64,000 nt of DNA, taken from Cadophora sp. MPI-SDFR-AT-0126 (lineage: Eukaryota > Ascomycota > Leotiomycetes > Helotiales > Ploettnerulaceae). Shown one piece after another: positions 1 to 12,115 of this stretch. A program made the position numbers and the translations under genes. Under the pieces are notes generated by a model, which saw nothing but the letters and a program-made list of their open reading frames with translations, ran no database searches and had not been told where the DNA came from. The DNA is taken from positions 1,426,001 through 1,490,000 of the forward strand of contig JAGMVK010000005.1 of the NCBI GenBank assembly GCA_020747065.1, read 5' to 3'. Position 1 is the first letter of the stretch. Each line of letters opens with the position of its first letter.

Positions 1-729
1 TTTTCCTATCCGCGGCTGATAGATTCGACATCTTTGCCAGGGTTTTGTAATCTCACATGTGTTAGCCAAGTCGGACGTCAAACAGTTTGGTGAACATACC
101 CTCCTCTGCCCCTTGCAGATTCGACCATCCTCCTAGCTCGCTCCTGGCTCTCGCTCTCCTCATGAGAGCCTTGCACCTTATTCTCTCAATGTCTGCCTCC
201 CTCTTTCCTTTATCAGAAGTATCCTCCGCCTTTGCAGCACCAGCACTGATGATCTCCTCGTCTGCCTCTTCTTCCTCAACTTTTGCTGCCCCACCCTTCT
301 CCTCACCACTCTCTTCTTTGCCTATCTCTTGCAATCTATCCAAGCACTCCAGTGCCGCAGAAGCAGCCTTGACCGCCTCCTTCCAGTCCTCCAGCTTCAG
401 ATAACCGGCTGCCACATTGCTTTTCAATACCGCGACCTCGTACTCCAGGTAATTCGGACAAGTAGCGAGCGCCTTGTCATATGTGGCTATGGCATCCTGG
501 AACAAACCTTTTTTAAAAAAGGAATTGGCTTCCTGCTTCGTTGCATTGGATTCTTCGACCATCGCCTGTGTGCGCAAGACAGGTTAGCAAAAAAAAGATT
601 GAGTGACATTGCCAAGGATCATACCGCTTCTTCCTCAGGAGAGAACCTGATTATCTCCTCTGGTCCCTCCGCCTTCTCATCCTCCTTGTCGCGACCTTTG
701 CGCTGGAACCGTTCTGTTCTGGACGACAT
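1..729 (-). CDS. TTC1-like tetratricopeptide repeat protein (3' end outside window)
   Basis: Three exons are visible: 729-625, 565-100 and 51-1, with introns 624-566 and 99-52. The ATG at 729 opens a charged N-terminus with the motif PEEIIRFSPEEEA, followed by TPR helices beginning near NSFFKKGLFQDAIATYDKAL and LKSNVAAGYLKLEDW. An acidic, low-complexity Glu/Ala/Lys insert separates the TPR units. After the last intron the frame continues as DYKTLAKMSNLSAADRK, which is why I place the splice there. The arrangement resembles TTC1-type TPR proteins, which are chaperone or signalling adaptors. The match is from memory of the family, and the exact partner is unknown. The gene is truncated by the window edge. 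Confidence 0.8.
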
Positions 730-905
730 GCTGAAGGTGCGACTAGATGCTGTTGGAAGCAGGCGTTGAAGCACTGTTCCATGGCGCGGAACGGTTTCCG
801 GCTCGCCCCCGGGCCGCTAGTGAGGGGTCCTTGTACATTCTACCTACCCCCTCCCCCGCAATTCATTCAAGAACCTTTGGCGACACTCCGTTCTTGTGAA
901 TAAAC
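730..905. promoter_or_regulatory. Short divergent intergenic promoter
   Basis: This 176-nt stretch separates the start codons of the TTC1-like gene (minus) and the HAD phosphatase (plus). Both genes must take at least part of their promoter from it. I see no clear TATA box. Confidence 0.5.
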
Positions 906-1952
906 ATGACGACACTAAAGAGGCAGTAAGTAATTCTATGCTATCCATAATGATACGTGGGATCTGACAAGTTTTTGCTGAGGTTTCCTCCTGTCCGAGC
1001 ATGTCTGTTTGACATGGATGGTCTGCTAATAGATTCCGAAGAAAAGTACACGATAGCGACCAATGCAGTTCTGAACAAATATGGAAAACCAAACATTCCT
1101 TGGTCCATGTACATAGCCGCCCAATCCTCACACTTCACTGTACTAATGGTTTCCAGAAAAGCCAAGATGCAAGGACGAGCTGGCCAAGCAGCTGGAGATG
1201 TTCTTCACGAATGTATGTCACAAGCGGCATTGCGCTTTTGACTATCCCGAAGGCCCTTTGACGTTCATCTTACTCACTTCTTGACATATTCACAAAGAAG
1301 CAATTTCTGAATCCATCATTACGTAGGGGCGCAACTTCCAATATCCCGAGAGCAATATATGACCGAAGTCCGAGTCCTGCAACATGAGCATTTCCCAACT
1401 TGCAAACCCCTGGCTGGTGTCGAAACCCTCCTCTCAAACCTATCGTCCGCCCAAACAACCAACAAAGAAAAGGTCCACATAGCTCTAGCAACCAGTTCTC
1501 ACAAATGGGCATTCGATCTCAAGACGGCACATCTGCAAGACAGTCTCTTTACAGTCTTCGAGACTGAACGCAGGATCTTAGGAGACGATACCAGGATTCC
1601 CAAAGGCAGAGGCAAGCCAAGTCCGGACATCTACTTATTGGCCTTGAAAGTTGTGAACGAGACGCTAGCTGAGGGTGAAAAGAAGATCTTGCCCGAGGAG
1701 TGTCTTGTATTTGAGGATTCTGTGCCTGGAGTGGAGTCTGGGAGGAGAGCGGGAATGAGAGTTGTCTGGGTGCCACATCCTGACCTGTTTAATGAGTTCC
1801 AGAATAGAGAACCTGAGGTTCTGGCTGGGAGAACTGGAGAAGCTGGGGATGTTGATATGCACTTAGTTGGCGAGGTTGGCGATGGATGGGCCGAGCGATT
1901 GAGTAGTTTGGAAGACTTTCCGTATCAGCTGTATGGAATAGTGACTAGCTGA
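906..1952 (+). CDS. HAD-superfamily phosphatase, GS1/HDHD1-like
   Basis: Four exons: 906-925, 983-1108, 1157-1212 and 1327-1952, giving 275 residues. The start rests on the ATG at 906 followed by a perfect GTAAGT donor; the downstream frame has no other ATG before the catalytic motif. HAD motif I is FDMDGLLID with nucleophile Asp17 and Asp19. Motif II lies at IALATSSHK, the lysine motif near GKPSPD, and motif IV at CLVFEDSVPGVESGRRAG. This is the subfamily of yeast DOG/GS1-type sugar-phosphate or nucleotide phosphatases and human pseudouridine-5'-phosphatase; the substrate cannot be read from sequence. It converges with the acyltransferase gene, with about 200 nt between the stops. Confidence 0.88.
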
Positions 1953-2159
1953 TAATTGCTTGTGGGAAGAAAGAACCCAGCTTGTATAAACATAGAACTA
2001 CCATTAAATAGTGTGTCTCAGAGCTAGTAGTATTCTGAAACTTTGGGTACCTGTTTGGTGTGCGTGTCACGTTCAAGATATATCTAGTACATGATCGCTG
2101 CCAAAGTCTCATAGATTCATATACACATCTGGTATCAATACAACATGCTAAAGTACAAA

Positions 2160-4897
2160 TTACAAATGCGCCCTCGCTTGCAAAGCCTGTCTCCTCTTCT
2201 GTTTCCTACTCAAATCCTTCTTGTCCTCCTCGCTTAGCACCTCCCCAGCAGCTTGTGCAAACAGCCTCTGCGCGATAGTCTCTGTATGTCTCAAAACTCT
2301 AGTGGAAACCGTTGCTCCATCTCGTCTATTCTTTCCTTCTCTTCTAGATTGGGCAATCTTCTCTATGAAGTCCCACAAGCGACCCTTAGCAATTAGACGA
2401 CCAGTCTCGGGATTGCGATCTGGTGTCCAGTCGGGAGAAAGCTTGGAACGAGGTTGTATCTTCGGGTCTCGGCTTTTGGCAACGATTACTATGCCTTCTT
2501 CTTCGAAACGCACCCAGGCATTTTTGAGAGTCTCCTTGTTGACTGCTTCGAAATACGACAAGTCTCCCTGGTGGTACAAAGTTTTGCCAAGCTAATAACC
2601 TGTCAGCAGGAAGACTTTCAAGATCAAAATCTTGATGGAGATTGAGGACTTAGGGATTGAGGACTCAGGATCGAACATAGCCAGATACGCAAAGCCCACA
2701 CTGTTTCGAAAATGGAGAAAAACTTACGAGCTGGGCACTTTCTTGGCACCCTTTGACATCTAGCCACCCATCTCCCTTGTAATTCAGAGGTGGTGTGTAA
2801 CCCATGAATGCCACAGCACCAAGCCAGAAAGCCTCAATGAATGGCCAGATTAGGAAACAATAAAAGTCGTAGTTCTCACGGCCAGCGGCACGTTCCTCAT
2901 CAGCCAGCCCAACCGAGACGATATTGCCCTCTGTATCTCGTACCAGAGCCACGACTTTATCGCTTTCCAGACCTTTCAAAGTATTGTCAAGATTGACAAT
3001 AAGTCCTTCTGTGGGGTAGATGAACTCTCCTCTAAACAGTTGTGACAAGAACAGTACCTGATCTCGAAGCTCAGTGTATGTAATCTTCTGATTATCAGGT
3101 CCACCACCGCGTTTCACGCGGATATACATTGAAGCGCTCACCAGCGCTTCTGTTATGAAGAGATGAATCGTCATGTTGCGGTAGAATGACAGTTGAAATC
3201 GGTCCACCGCATAGTAAGTTTTCTCTGGTAGCCCTTCGACAACACCAACAAGATCTTTGCCGAGAACGTCGAGGCCTCGGTCGATGACAGCAGAAGTTGG
3301 CGCATTTCCAAAATGAGCTACTCGGCCTCCTTTCGACCTGACTCGGTCACTAAGCCATTCAACTCTCCGAATCAGCTCCTCCTTGCCTACGCCCCTTCCT
3401 CTCAGTGTCAATAACACAGTACCGATCAAGGCTGTGGGCATGACAACCGATACAGCATTGATTTCGGAAAGCACTTTGTAACCCATGGTGCGAAGCATCT
3501 TCTGTTTCGTTGCAGGATCAATGGTGTTCCTCATATCTATTCCCTTGGGAATACCCGTGGTTCGCCCCTGCTGATCTTGGACAAATTGACGCAGACTCCA
3601 AGGTTCATGGAATCGGACATCCACCCGTCCCAGCTTCAAAGATAGCACGGACGATGCTGACAAAAAGTCGGCAAGGTTCTCCTTTTTCTTCGGCATTCCC
3701 AACAACTCTTTCACGTATCCTTCAGTCTCTATGACCTTATCGAACTGTGTACTTACAGGACAGATGATAGCATCTTCGACTCGGCCAGAGAGAATGCTGT
3801 CTAAGATGAAATTCAGGATTCCGAATTTTGGAGGCAAAAGCTTTCCAGTTCTGGATCGACCTCCTTCAATGAAACACTCAAAATTGAAGCCGCCTTGAAG
3901 AAGTGTATCGATGTATGATTGAACGAGAGTTGTGTAGAGAATGTCATCTCCGAAACTACGTCGAATCCACATGGCTCCTGTTTGTTGTTAGTCGTTGGCG
4001 TCTGGCGATCTCATTGCCACTTACCAGCATGTTGCAAAAAGCTCCCAACAACAGGGAAGTTCAAATTATCGCCAGCAACAACAGTCGGCAGTCCCAGCCC
4101 CAGACGGTAGCAAATCAACTGGAGGGAAACATAATCCACATGTGATCGATGACAGGGTAAGAAAATAATGCTCTGCTTGTTCTTCTCGGCCTTTTCGGCC
4201 ACTGTCCGCAATCTGATAACTTCCTCGCTTGAGACGTGAATGCCTAGAACTTTGTTAACGGATTCTCTATCACTACGAATCAGGAACAAACCTTGGTGAT
4301 ATGCTCTGGTCAAAAGCTGCGTGCAGATATAATATGCGCCTCGAATGAATGGCTTGCTCTCCATTTTGCATATCATTTCCCCAGTCCACTTTTCGCTCAG
4401 CTCTTGTAAGCTCTGCTCAATAACCATCTTTCTCTGTGTCCTTTTCCCTGCATATAACAGATCATCTTTGTTCAGCAGTCCCTCTTTCTCCTCGACCGCA
4501 ACCCGCTTCTCCGCTAACTCGGTAATTCGTTTCTGCAAAATAGGTGTAGCAAGAACAGCTTGGGTCATAGACTCGGAGAATCCGTTGTAAAAGATAGGCT
4601 GTCCGATGAAGTTATCATAGGCTCGCCAACCTGTACCAGAGACATGAAGGGAGACCTCCCTCAGGAATCTATTCGACGGTCAGTCTACATCCCTCGGAGT
4701 CAGAACCGGGATACACACTCCAGAGGACTAGACCTAAATCTAGCCATATTCTCCACCAGATTCCTCTCCCTATCCGCATGTTTTTGCTGTACTGGAGGCT
4801 CGATATATCCGCTTGGATGGAGGGTAACCTGGTCTCCCAATATCTCCAGATCCGGGGCCGAGGTTCGCAAACCGGAGGCGTCTCGTGAATCTGCCAT
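2160..4897 (-). CDS. PlsB/GNPAT-type glycerol-3-phosphate (dihydroxyacetone-phosphate) acyltransferase
   Basis: Four exons: 4897-4719, 4668-4025, 3977-2728 and 2591-2160, giving 834 residues in consistent phase. The acyltransferase block holds the catalytic HX4D motif in HRSHVDY (about residues 233-239), the substrate-binding FIEGGRSRTGK (about 310-320) and a downstream P-V-S-T-x-F-D-K-V-I-E-T block near 348. These are the hallmarks of the DHAPAT/GPAT family that makes lysophosphatidic acid or acyl-DHAP at the start of glycerolipid synthesis. The C-terminus is basic and ends in RAHL; I see no clear peroxisomal SKL signal. The ATG at 4897 follows ACACA and is the first in frame. Whether glycerol-3-phosphate or DHAP is the acceptor is not decided. 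Confidence 0.9.
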
Positions 4898-5213
4898 TGT
4901 GTCTGCTTTCCTGAGTCAAGCTGCCAAAAAAGAATACTTGGGATCTCGAGTCTTTTGATTATTGGAGCAGAATCATGGCAGATGCCTGTGGCGAAAGCAT
5001 TGAATGTGGTTGGTAGTGTTTGCATAAAGATGCCTCGGTGGGCTGGAGTTCGGAAATCTGGGGTCGGACTAGGCTAGAATCGGCTGGCCCCCGAGGCGCT
5101 AAAAGCTTATTTCCAGCATGTGAAAGCTCAAAGCTTTCATCCCACCTCATTACCGCAGCAATCGGTCCTCAAGCAGAGCAGCTTGAAACCCCTCGAGGCT
5201 CTCTTCATCCGAA
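4898..5213. promoter_or_regulatory. Divergent promoter between acyltransferase and POP4
   Basis: These 316 nt separate the two start codons and hold no convincing open frame of their own. They probably carry both promoters and both leaders. No TATA box is evident. Confidence 0.5.
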
Positions 5214-5945
5214 ATGTCGACCCAAGATATAGGACGCTCTCTTCTGGCGCGCGCCTTCTCTCCCGACACAGCCGGCAGAATATTCACCGAAAAAATAAAA
5301 ACTCGTCCATTGCATCTCAAGCCCACGGAACCAGACACAGCACAGCAACAGCGGCGCCGTACGCGCGAAGCCAAAGAATTGCGCAAGAAGAAACAAAAGC
5401 CCGCACCTCTATCCGCACGTCAAAAACGAGCTTTATGTCTATACGACATCCCGAAATCTCAGCAAAAATATGCGATCTACGAACCGCTGAACAGGATGTG
5501 GGTCGGGTATATACAGGAATTGCTATGGGAAGATGGGATTATGAGACAAGTTACGCCTAGTATGGCAACGAGATTGTGTAGTGCGGATTTTCATGGGGCA
5601 GAGCTGGAAGTGGTGAGGAGTCGATGTGTGTCTAGGGTAGGAGTGAGGGGGATTGTAGTGAAGGATTCGAGATTCGTTTTTGAGGTCGTGACGAAGGGAG
5701 ATGGAGTGAAGATTCTGCCCAAGGAGCATACAGTATTCAGATTTACGGTTCCGAGACTGGCAAAGGAAAAAGTAGCAGCTATCCAAGAAGGGAAGGATGA
5801 AGGGAAGACTGAGGAGAAGATGAACGAAGCTACGAAGGAGAATGCGAAGGATGTGGTCTTTGAATTGCACGGCGATCAATTCGAGTACCGGGCAGCAGAC
5901 AGGGCAACGAGGAAGTTCAAACCGCATTACCTTCCAGACCTCTGA
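5214..5945 (+). CDS. POP4: Ribonuclease P/MRP protein subunit Pop4 (Rpp29)
   Basis: A single exon encodes 243 residues. The N-terminus is basic, with a run of Arg/Lys near RRRTREAKELRKKKQ. The conserved Rpp29 core follows: YEPLNRMWVGYIQELL, then the SADFHGAELEVVRS block, and GVRGIVVKDSRFVFEVVTK, the Sm-like barrel of Rpp29. Pop4 binds the catalytic RNA of RNase P (tRNA 5' maturation) and RNase MRP (pre-rRNA cleavage) in the nucleus and nucleolus. An acidic Lys/Glu-rich insert follows near residues 185-215, and the protein ends in KPHYLPDL. Length agrees with fungal homologues. Confidence 0.92.
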   Translation: MSTQDIGRSLLARAFSPDTAGRIFTEKIKTRPLHLKPTEPDTAQQQRRRTREAKELRKKKQKPAPLSARQKRALCLYDIPKSQQKYAIYEPLNRMWVGYIQELLWEDGIMRQVTPSMATRLCSADFHGAELEVVRSRCVSRVGVRGIVVKDSRFVFEVVTKGDGVKILPKEHTVFRFTVPRLAKEKVAAIQEGKDEGKTEEKMNEATKENAKDVVFELHGDQFEYRAADRATRKFKPHYLPDL

Positions 5946-6104
5946 GTCGGGCCAACTCCCGGTACTCAGAAGACTTCAACTATTGGACAGAAAACTGTTC
6001 AACGCCAACCTTCTCGAGCCCAAGTTCCACGCCTACGAATTATACCTGGACATAGAAGAATCTCCTCCTTCTTCTTCTGGAGATTGAATCATGTCATGAT
6101 TGGG

Positions 6105-6485
6105 TCACAAAAGGGCTGCAAAAATGCTCTTCCTCCCAAAGTCAGCTCCATTCAAGAGTGCTACTCCAGAAATTCTAGCTATCAAAGGAAGCGCGTCGCA
6201 AGCCATAAAATATTGCGCCGATCCGAAGTTCCACCAACATAGCTCCATCAGTTCAAGGAAACCCCAGCACCAGCCCAAAAATAGCCAACAAAAATGTCTC
6301 AGCTCTCCCACACTCGCCAAGACATCAAAAGCAAAATCACCGTTAGCTCCCCGAAGCCACATTCCGAAATCCAGGCCATAGGACAGACGATCTGACCCCA
6401 GAGCCATCAATATCAGAAGGAAAGCGAGAGGAAGGATGCCGGTTCCAAGAACCGGGGAAGAGAATAGATCCAGCCAGCGAGGCAT
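6105..6485 (-). CDS. Uncertain small hydrophobic protein
   Basis: An uninterrupted frame of 126 codons begins at an ATG and contains two strongly hydrophobic stretches, one near ILPLAFLLILMAL and one Trp/Phe-rich near FCWLFLGWCWGFLE. This would fit a small membrane protein. I do not recognise a family. A plus-strand frame of 93 codons overlaps it, and I cannot exclude that both are chance frames in the 3' flank of POP4. An alternative spliced form using GT at the ANGDF codons and AG near residue 105 is possible. Confidence 0.3.
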   Translation of the reverse strand: MPRWLDLFSSPVLGTGILPLAFLLILMALGSDRLSYGLDFGMWLRGANGDFAFDVLASVGELRHFCWLFLGWCWGFLELMELCWWNFGSAQYFMACDALPLIARISGVALLNGADFGRKSIFAALL

Positions 6486-7252
6486 CTCGTCTCATTGGAA
6501 GTTGAGACCCTTCGTGGCACGAGTGAGATTGTTGACAAGCCATGCCAGCCAGCCAGGCAGGACAAGCCAAGGAATGCATGCACGGAAGAAGAAAAGCAAG
6601 AACAGTAGCGTTGCGCAACCACACTGTTGGGATACTACAGCAAGAATACGCGAAAGGCGCTTGTTCTAGATTTCACAATCTAAGACCTGAGATGCTTGCT
6701 AGCTTGAGTTTTTGATATGATAAAGTGAATGTGATGCGAAGTGACATGTGATGGATATACATTATCATTTCCCAGCTCAGCTTGCAGCGATAATCTAGGT
6801 GGCTGCAAGACGCCAGTTCCAGTTCCAGTGCGCAGAGGAATACCTCCTACGACCTACTAAATACAAAGTACAAGTACAGAACCCGCCAGCCCGCCGGATG
6901 TGCCATAATAAACACAAGCCAAGAAGTCATAAAACCAGCCCATAACTCCAGTGCTCTGATGTAAAATTTTCCCGTCAGTCCCGCCCATATGCAAAGATTC
7001 GCTTCTTCCGTGGAAACTCCATGTGGTCATTTCTCATAATTGTGAATGCATGTCCTGTTCTGCCCCATGCCATGAAAAAATCAACTCGAAGACGCATCCT
7101 ACTTGTACCACCAATGCTGTCTCTGTCTTAAAGAAGGCTCCCAGAGCCCCCTTTCGTGCTGCCAGAGCATTCAATGCCGAATCGATCCTGAATGCTTCTC
7201 CAATGGAAAGTATGTCGTACAATACAAAGTCTACCTATCAACTCGCAAAATC
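6486..7252. other. Intergenic stretch, no secure gene
   Basis: No reading frame here shows a recognisable domain. It probably holds the 3' untranslated region of the downstream regulator gene and, if real, the promoter of the small hydrophobic frame. A 62-codon minus-strand frame at 7034-7222 looks mildly protein-like but lies within the expected 3' UTR. Confidence 0.4.
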
Positions 7253-9641
7253 TCAAGCGTAAGGTGGCGGAAATTGATGGTGCGATGTAGGCGGCGGCGG
7301 AGGGAAGTGGTTCTGGGCTTGAGTGTTCGGAGGTTGGTAGTACTGTTGATAGGGGTGGTTCGGTAGCGAGAAATCGGCCTTTGCTAACAACGGATTGAGA
7401 ATACCGCTGGGAATCGCCGGTCTCGATGGAGGGGGCGCTGGTGGCAGACTCGTGGCTGGTGCTTGTGTTGTGGCAGGGTAGAATTGGCCAAGGGATGTTT
7501 GCGAAACCTGAGGTGGTTGCTGTGCGTCCTCACTTGGCCATCCCCATTTCGCCTTCAATTCCTTCCCGATGAAGCCAACTTTCCAACCTGTCTCCTTTCG
7601 AATCTTTTCAAATATTTCCAAGACCTCATCCTGTTCACGACGAGCAACCAGGCATTCGGCAGCAATGGCGAGTGAGCGTAGTGCAACACTAGCAACACCC
7701 CTATCCTTGACGTGTGCAACGATACCACAAATCAGATGAGCATGATGCATTTGCATCTTGTTCATCTCGTGTGCGTCTTTGGACATCAATGGGTTGATCT
7801 GTGCCAGCAAACACATTGCGGTGTGGTAGAACAAACGGCCCACGATTGTGGCACGTTTGATGAGCCTTTGTTTATTAGCATGTTTCAAAATTATTGAGAC
7901 TTGTTTGCTCACCAGACTTCCGGAAAGGCAGATTTCGAGCTGGTTTGGTCAGGATGTAGGTAACCTATCGGCTGCATGGTTCTCGGGATGTTCAAGTCCC
8001 AGCTATCACACAAGTCCTTTAGTCTCTTCCACTCTGAAAATCTGGCCTGAAGTCGAATTTGCTCATCATGTGGTGATGCTTCTTGGAATCGTGGGATTGA
8101 AGCTCGGAAGTTCGCAATCTTTCCAACAATGTAGAGCATTCGGTGCACCCAAACCTCCTCTTTTCCGGATTCCGTCTCGGGCTGCAGGTTCATATCAACA
8201 CCCCATTGATCTGGCTCCCACGCAACTTGCCAGTTAAAATGAAGACAACTCAGAAGCTCCATACCAACATTCAACCAGAAACAAGCTGCACCGACCCCCG
8301 TACTTCGGGCATTCCAACCGCACTCCTTAATTAAAGCTCGGGCACCAGCAATATGGTTCATTCGCTGCATAGCTCGCTCGGACATAATTTCATAAACGTT
8401 CAAAATCACTGCAGTGGTGGCACAACATACGGTATCTCGGTCAGGGTTCTGTAGTGAGCGCAACAACTGAGTGGTCGCCGTATCGTAGTAGAATAGTGCT
8501 TTATCTTCGTGATACATCGGGTTGACTAAGGTCAAATGACGGGCGCCGCATGCAAGAAAAGCGTTGAGTAGCATGGGTTCCGACAGAGCGTGGAAGGGGA
8601 GGATTCTCGAGAAGTGTTTTTGAGAATCCATGCTGTCCATCCAAAGACCAACCTCCTCGACAAACACTTGCATGAAAAGAACTTCTTCTGGTGAGTTGAG
8701 GTATCGACGGTTTTCGCTTGTGGGACTTGGTGGCTCGGGATTGCTGTACGAAGTCGACGGAGGCGCAGTGAGGAAAGATTCGCTGCCTGTATGAGAATGA
8801 GGCCGGCTTGCTCTTCTCGAGTGCGAATATTCATTCTTGGCACTCAATCCATTGTCTGAATATGATCCAGATGATTGTATTGGTGGTAATGAATTGTCCT
8901 CTACCATTGTCCGTACGGGGTATTGTGGGGGTGCTTCTTGAGGGGGGGTAATCGTTTGATCGAGATGGGCATATCTGCCGACGCCACCTTTGTATTCGGA
9001 TGCGATCTCTCGAGACTCGTCTAGGAACTTGACTGAGGTTTGTTAGTATTCGAAGTATTCTTTGGGACGGGAGTATGACCTTTCCAGTCAGCGGTTGGTG
9101 GGATGATGGGCGGGCTCTTGACAGTAGTATCTATGAAGTTTAACCGCACCCCTCTCTTACAGAGTCGACTCGACTTCCGACAATTCTGGCATTGTTGGTT
9201 ATTGCTTGTGTAGCCTTTACGAGTCAGCTTGGTAAACATCTGCAGACAGCTTTGCTCACCTTCATCGCATTTCAAATGGCGCTCCCGACAAGTGAGACAT
9301 CCCGTTCTCACTCTCTTTGGCTTGCTCGACGCTGCTGTTATGGGTCCCCTCTCCTCCGCCAACTCTGTCGTCGCTAATGCGGTCATCTGAGTATTGCTCT
9401 TCGAATTCTGCTTCGTCTGCTGCTGGGGATTCGAGATGCGCTGCCGCTTAGGTGAAGGAGGGCTAATGTCGCCAATATGGTAGGTTGGCGGCGTGAATTG
9501 TTGATCGCCAATTAATGTCAGGTCAGAGGCAGTTGAAGCCGAGTGCAAAGGTGAGGGTTGGAAAGGATAGTCGAAATCCAAAGGGGACGCAAGATAACCT
9601 TGGCTCTCGTAGCCCGCCACGATGGCCGCTGACATTGGCAT
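7253..9641 (-). CDS. Zn2Cys6 transcription factor with a Fungal_trans_2-like domain
   Basis: Four exons: 9641-9260, 9214-9080, 9032-7913 and 7865-7253, giving 749 residues. A basic stretch (KPKRVRTG) precedes a C6 zinc cluster with Cys at 115, 118, 125, 136, 139 and 146. A 45-nt intron interrupts the cluster right after CDEG; the AG chosen is the only nearby one that keeps phase. After the cluster comes [15 protein letters not shown], then a long helical region ([23 protein letters not shown] and [13 protein letters not shown]) typical of the ARCA/Fungal_trans_2 regulators. The C-terminal 80 residues are Pro/Gln-rich and could activate transcription. The protein probably acts in the nucleus as a dimeric DNA-binding regulator. 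Target genes are unknown, and no adjacent pathway suggests one. Confidence 0.88.
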
Positions 9642-12115
9642 TCACGAGTGAATCCGGAAGCTCTTCAGGCTCGATTCAACGCCAGGGATTGCCGCAATGG
9701 CACGCAGCGGACAACTTTTTTGCTGTTGGCGGCGGGGACAGGGCAGGGCGGCAGGGCAAGGCAAGACAGGGCAGGGTGAGCTGAGGTTCTGTGGAGACGG
9801 TGTAAGTAGGTTAGGTATGTGTCGGATCTTTGAGTCTCCGAACGCTACCAGGAGGGCGAGACTCCCAAGGACTGAAACCTTGTTAAGCCAAGAACGAGGG
9901 ATTGCCGAGTATATGCAGCTTGAGGTGGGTATGTTAAAGACTTAGTCGAGAGTATTTGGAATGGCAGGAGAATGTAATTGTGCAGTGCAGTTGACGTCGA
10001 AGAAGTGAGAAGTCGAGGAGGTAAAGTCAAGTCAACAAAGGGGTGCACTGGTGAGGGAGCAGGCGGTAGCTAGCTGTAGGCTGTCGGTAGTGACGATGAT
10101 CCACGCAGGGTGCAGGTGAAGTGGTTATGTATCTTGAGATGAAAGAACGGCTCCTTTTCTCGGCTTTAGAGCCGGGGGACAGGAGTAACTGCACGCGGGT
10201 TCTGCTGCGCTAAAATCGAGACTGTTGCAGATGTGGAGAGGAGAAAAGTAGTAGTAGTATGTGCAACGAGATACAAATGCACAGGAAATTCCTTTCGGAA
10301 TGCGATTTGTCTCTGCCTTTGTGAGACCCTCGGCCAGGTGTAAGTGAGCACAGAGAGCAAAGTTAGATAGAGAGGAAAGGAGGTTGAAGTCGTACAAGTG
10401 ATGGCCACCATGAGGGAGAGGGTCACAGGCCATACATAACAAAATCGTGGCCAGTAACAGAGATTCGTCTCGTCTCTCAATCGACTTCTGGTATTGTCAT
10501 CGATCGGGTGGAAAGAAGATTTACATGAGTTCTATTTTCTGGATTTGCCGGCCCTTGCTGGAGGCTAGCTGGGACCGTCCCGCCTCGGCTTCCAGAAGTA
10601 TTGCTCCAAAGATCCAATAATCCAATCCCGGATCTTGGTGTTGGTGCCCGTTATCCTGGTTCAATCGTCAGAGGCGCATCGATATCAAGCCTCGTTCGTT
10701 CTTCCCCATCAGGCCGTCCCAGCCAATTTACTTGTATTGGCTGCTTTTCCTCCTCAAAATGGGAATAGCTAGATCTGCCCACCACGGGATATATATTAAA
10801 AAAATGCAGATCATCGTAATTTTTCCCCTCCTTGCTCTCCTGGTCGCCAGGGAATCAATAATGAAACCTATGACATGACATCGGACCAAGCTGCCCTTGA
10901 ACGAGGGTGCGCGGCTGTCAGCCTGCTGTCACAGAGCTGCCGCAAACTTGCAGCCCTCCCAAGCCTTGGGGGTTGGCAGACTCCTCGTCATTGGAGTGCA
11001 GTCAGGCCAGGGTGGAAAGCTTGCCCCTGATGGCGATCAGTTCTTGATGCGCGGGTAGGTCCCTTCCAGCACAGCCACGGTTGGTCAAACGAGCTCTGTT
11101 CGCCGTGTGTGTGTGAGGGACTTCGGATGTCATGTTGCCCGAAAACAACAACCTCACATCTCATCAGATCGCATCCAAAGCGAGCGCAGTGCAGTGCAGT
11201 GCAGAGCCGAAGAGCAGAGCAAAGCCATACGACTCGCCGATCAGAGAGTTCTGCAACGAGTGCCGAGAATGGCCACGAGTATAAAATGCTGTTGAAGTCG
11301 CTGGATCTTGGCGGGTAGCAGCAGCTGTCTGATTGCCTTTCTGCAGGAAGCCATCATATGTGGAGAGAGGGTGCGGTTGTGATGTCCAAGAGCAGTCATG
11401 GCTTCCGTTGAGTTTGCATACTTGCCTGGGGACAGCCAGGAGGAGTTCATGAGAAGAGCCGAATGATACTCAACTCTGATTGTTGCAGCATGCACTGCAA
11501 CTGCACCTGCACCTATGCCCCCCTGCAGCCTTCTCCTTCGCCTTCGCCCTTCCATCCATCCATCCATCCTGCCCTGCCCTGCCCTGCAACCATTTCGAAC
11601 CTCGTCAAAACTCCTGATGGCTGCTGCTGCTGGGGTTCAGTCTGACTTGCAGTGGGGAATTAGTGGGAGAAGGTTAAGTAAGTTCTTCGTAGGATCGGGA
11701 TTGCCCCAGATTTCGCTTGCCCCAAATTTAGCTTAAGTCACGAGTGGGGGGGTTGAAAGGGAGTGGGATGAGGGCAGGGAAGACAGCGCCAGAATCATTA
11801 AAATTAGATTAAGGTACCCAAAAGTAATTGCTTATATATTTTTGAAGGAATCTCGAGCCGTGTCAAATAGCTATGCATTTAGACTCTCAACACTCCGAAT
11901 AGCATACAGAATATGAGCTTGACGCATAGGATTCGCATGGCGGGTGGTGCCATAACCTTTTTTTGGAGTCAACACGAATCCGAAAGCCTTGACCAACACC
12001 GTCTTGCGAAAAGCATCAGCACAACCTGACACATCGGCTACCATCCACAGATTCCAAGACCCTCAAACATCAACTTCTAGAGTCTGATCCAAACAAAGCA
12101 ACGGCAGTTGCCAAC
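9642..12115. other. Long non-coding stretch with short simple repeats
   Basis: About 2.5 kb upstream of both the Zn2Cys6 regulator and ASA1, with no supported gene. It holds short tandem-like tracts: a GGCAGGG-type tract near 9735-9780, GTGCA repeated near 11185-11205, and CATC plus CTGCC tracts near 11550-11588. A long promoter or leader for the regulator is the simplest reading. Confidence 0.5.

Noticed and set aside
9205..9259. A 55-nt intron in the zinc cluster ending at ACACAAG
   Set aside because: It breaks the downstream reading frame. Ending the intron at 9215 (CGTAAAG) keeps phase and all six cysteines.
11550..11590. CATC and CTGCC tandem tracts as a possible repeat array
   Set aside because: They are very short simple repeats without spacers, so not a CRISPR-type or transposon feature.
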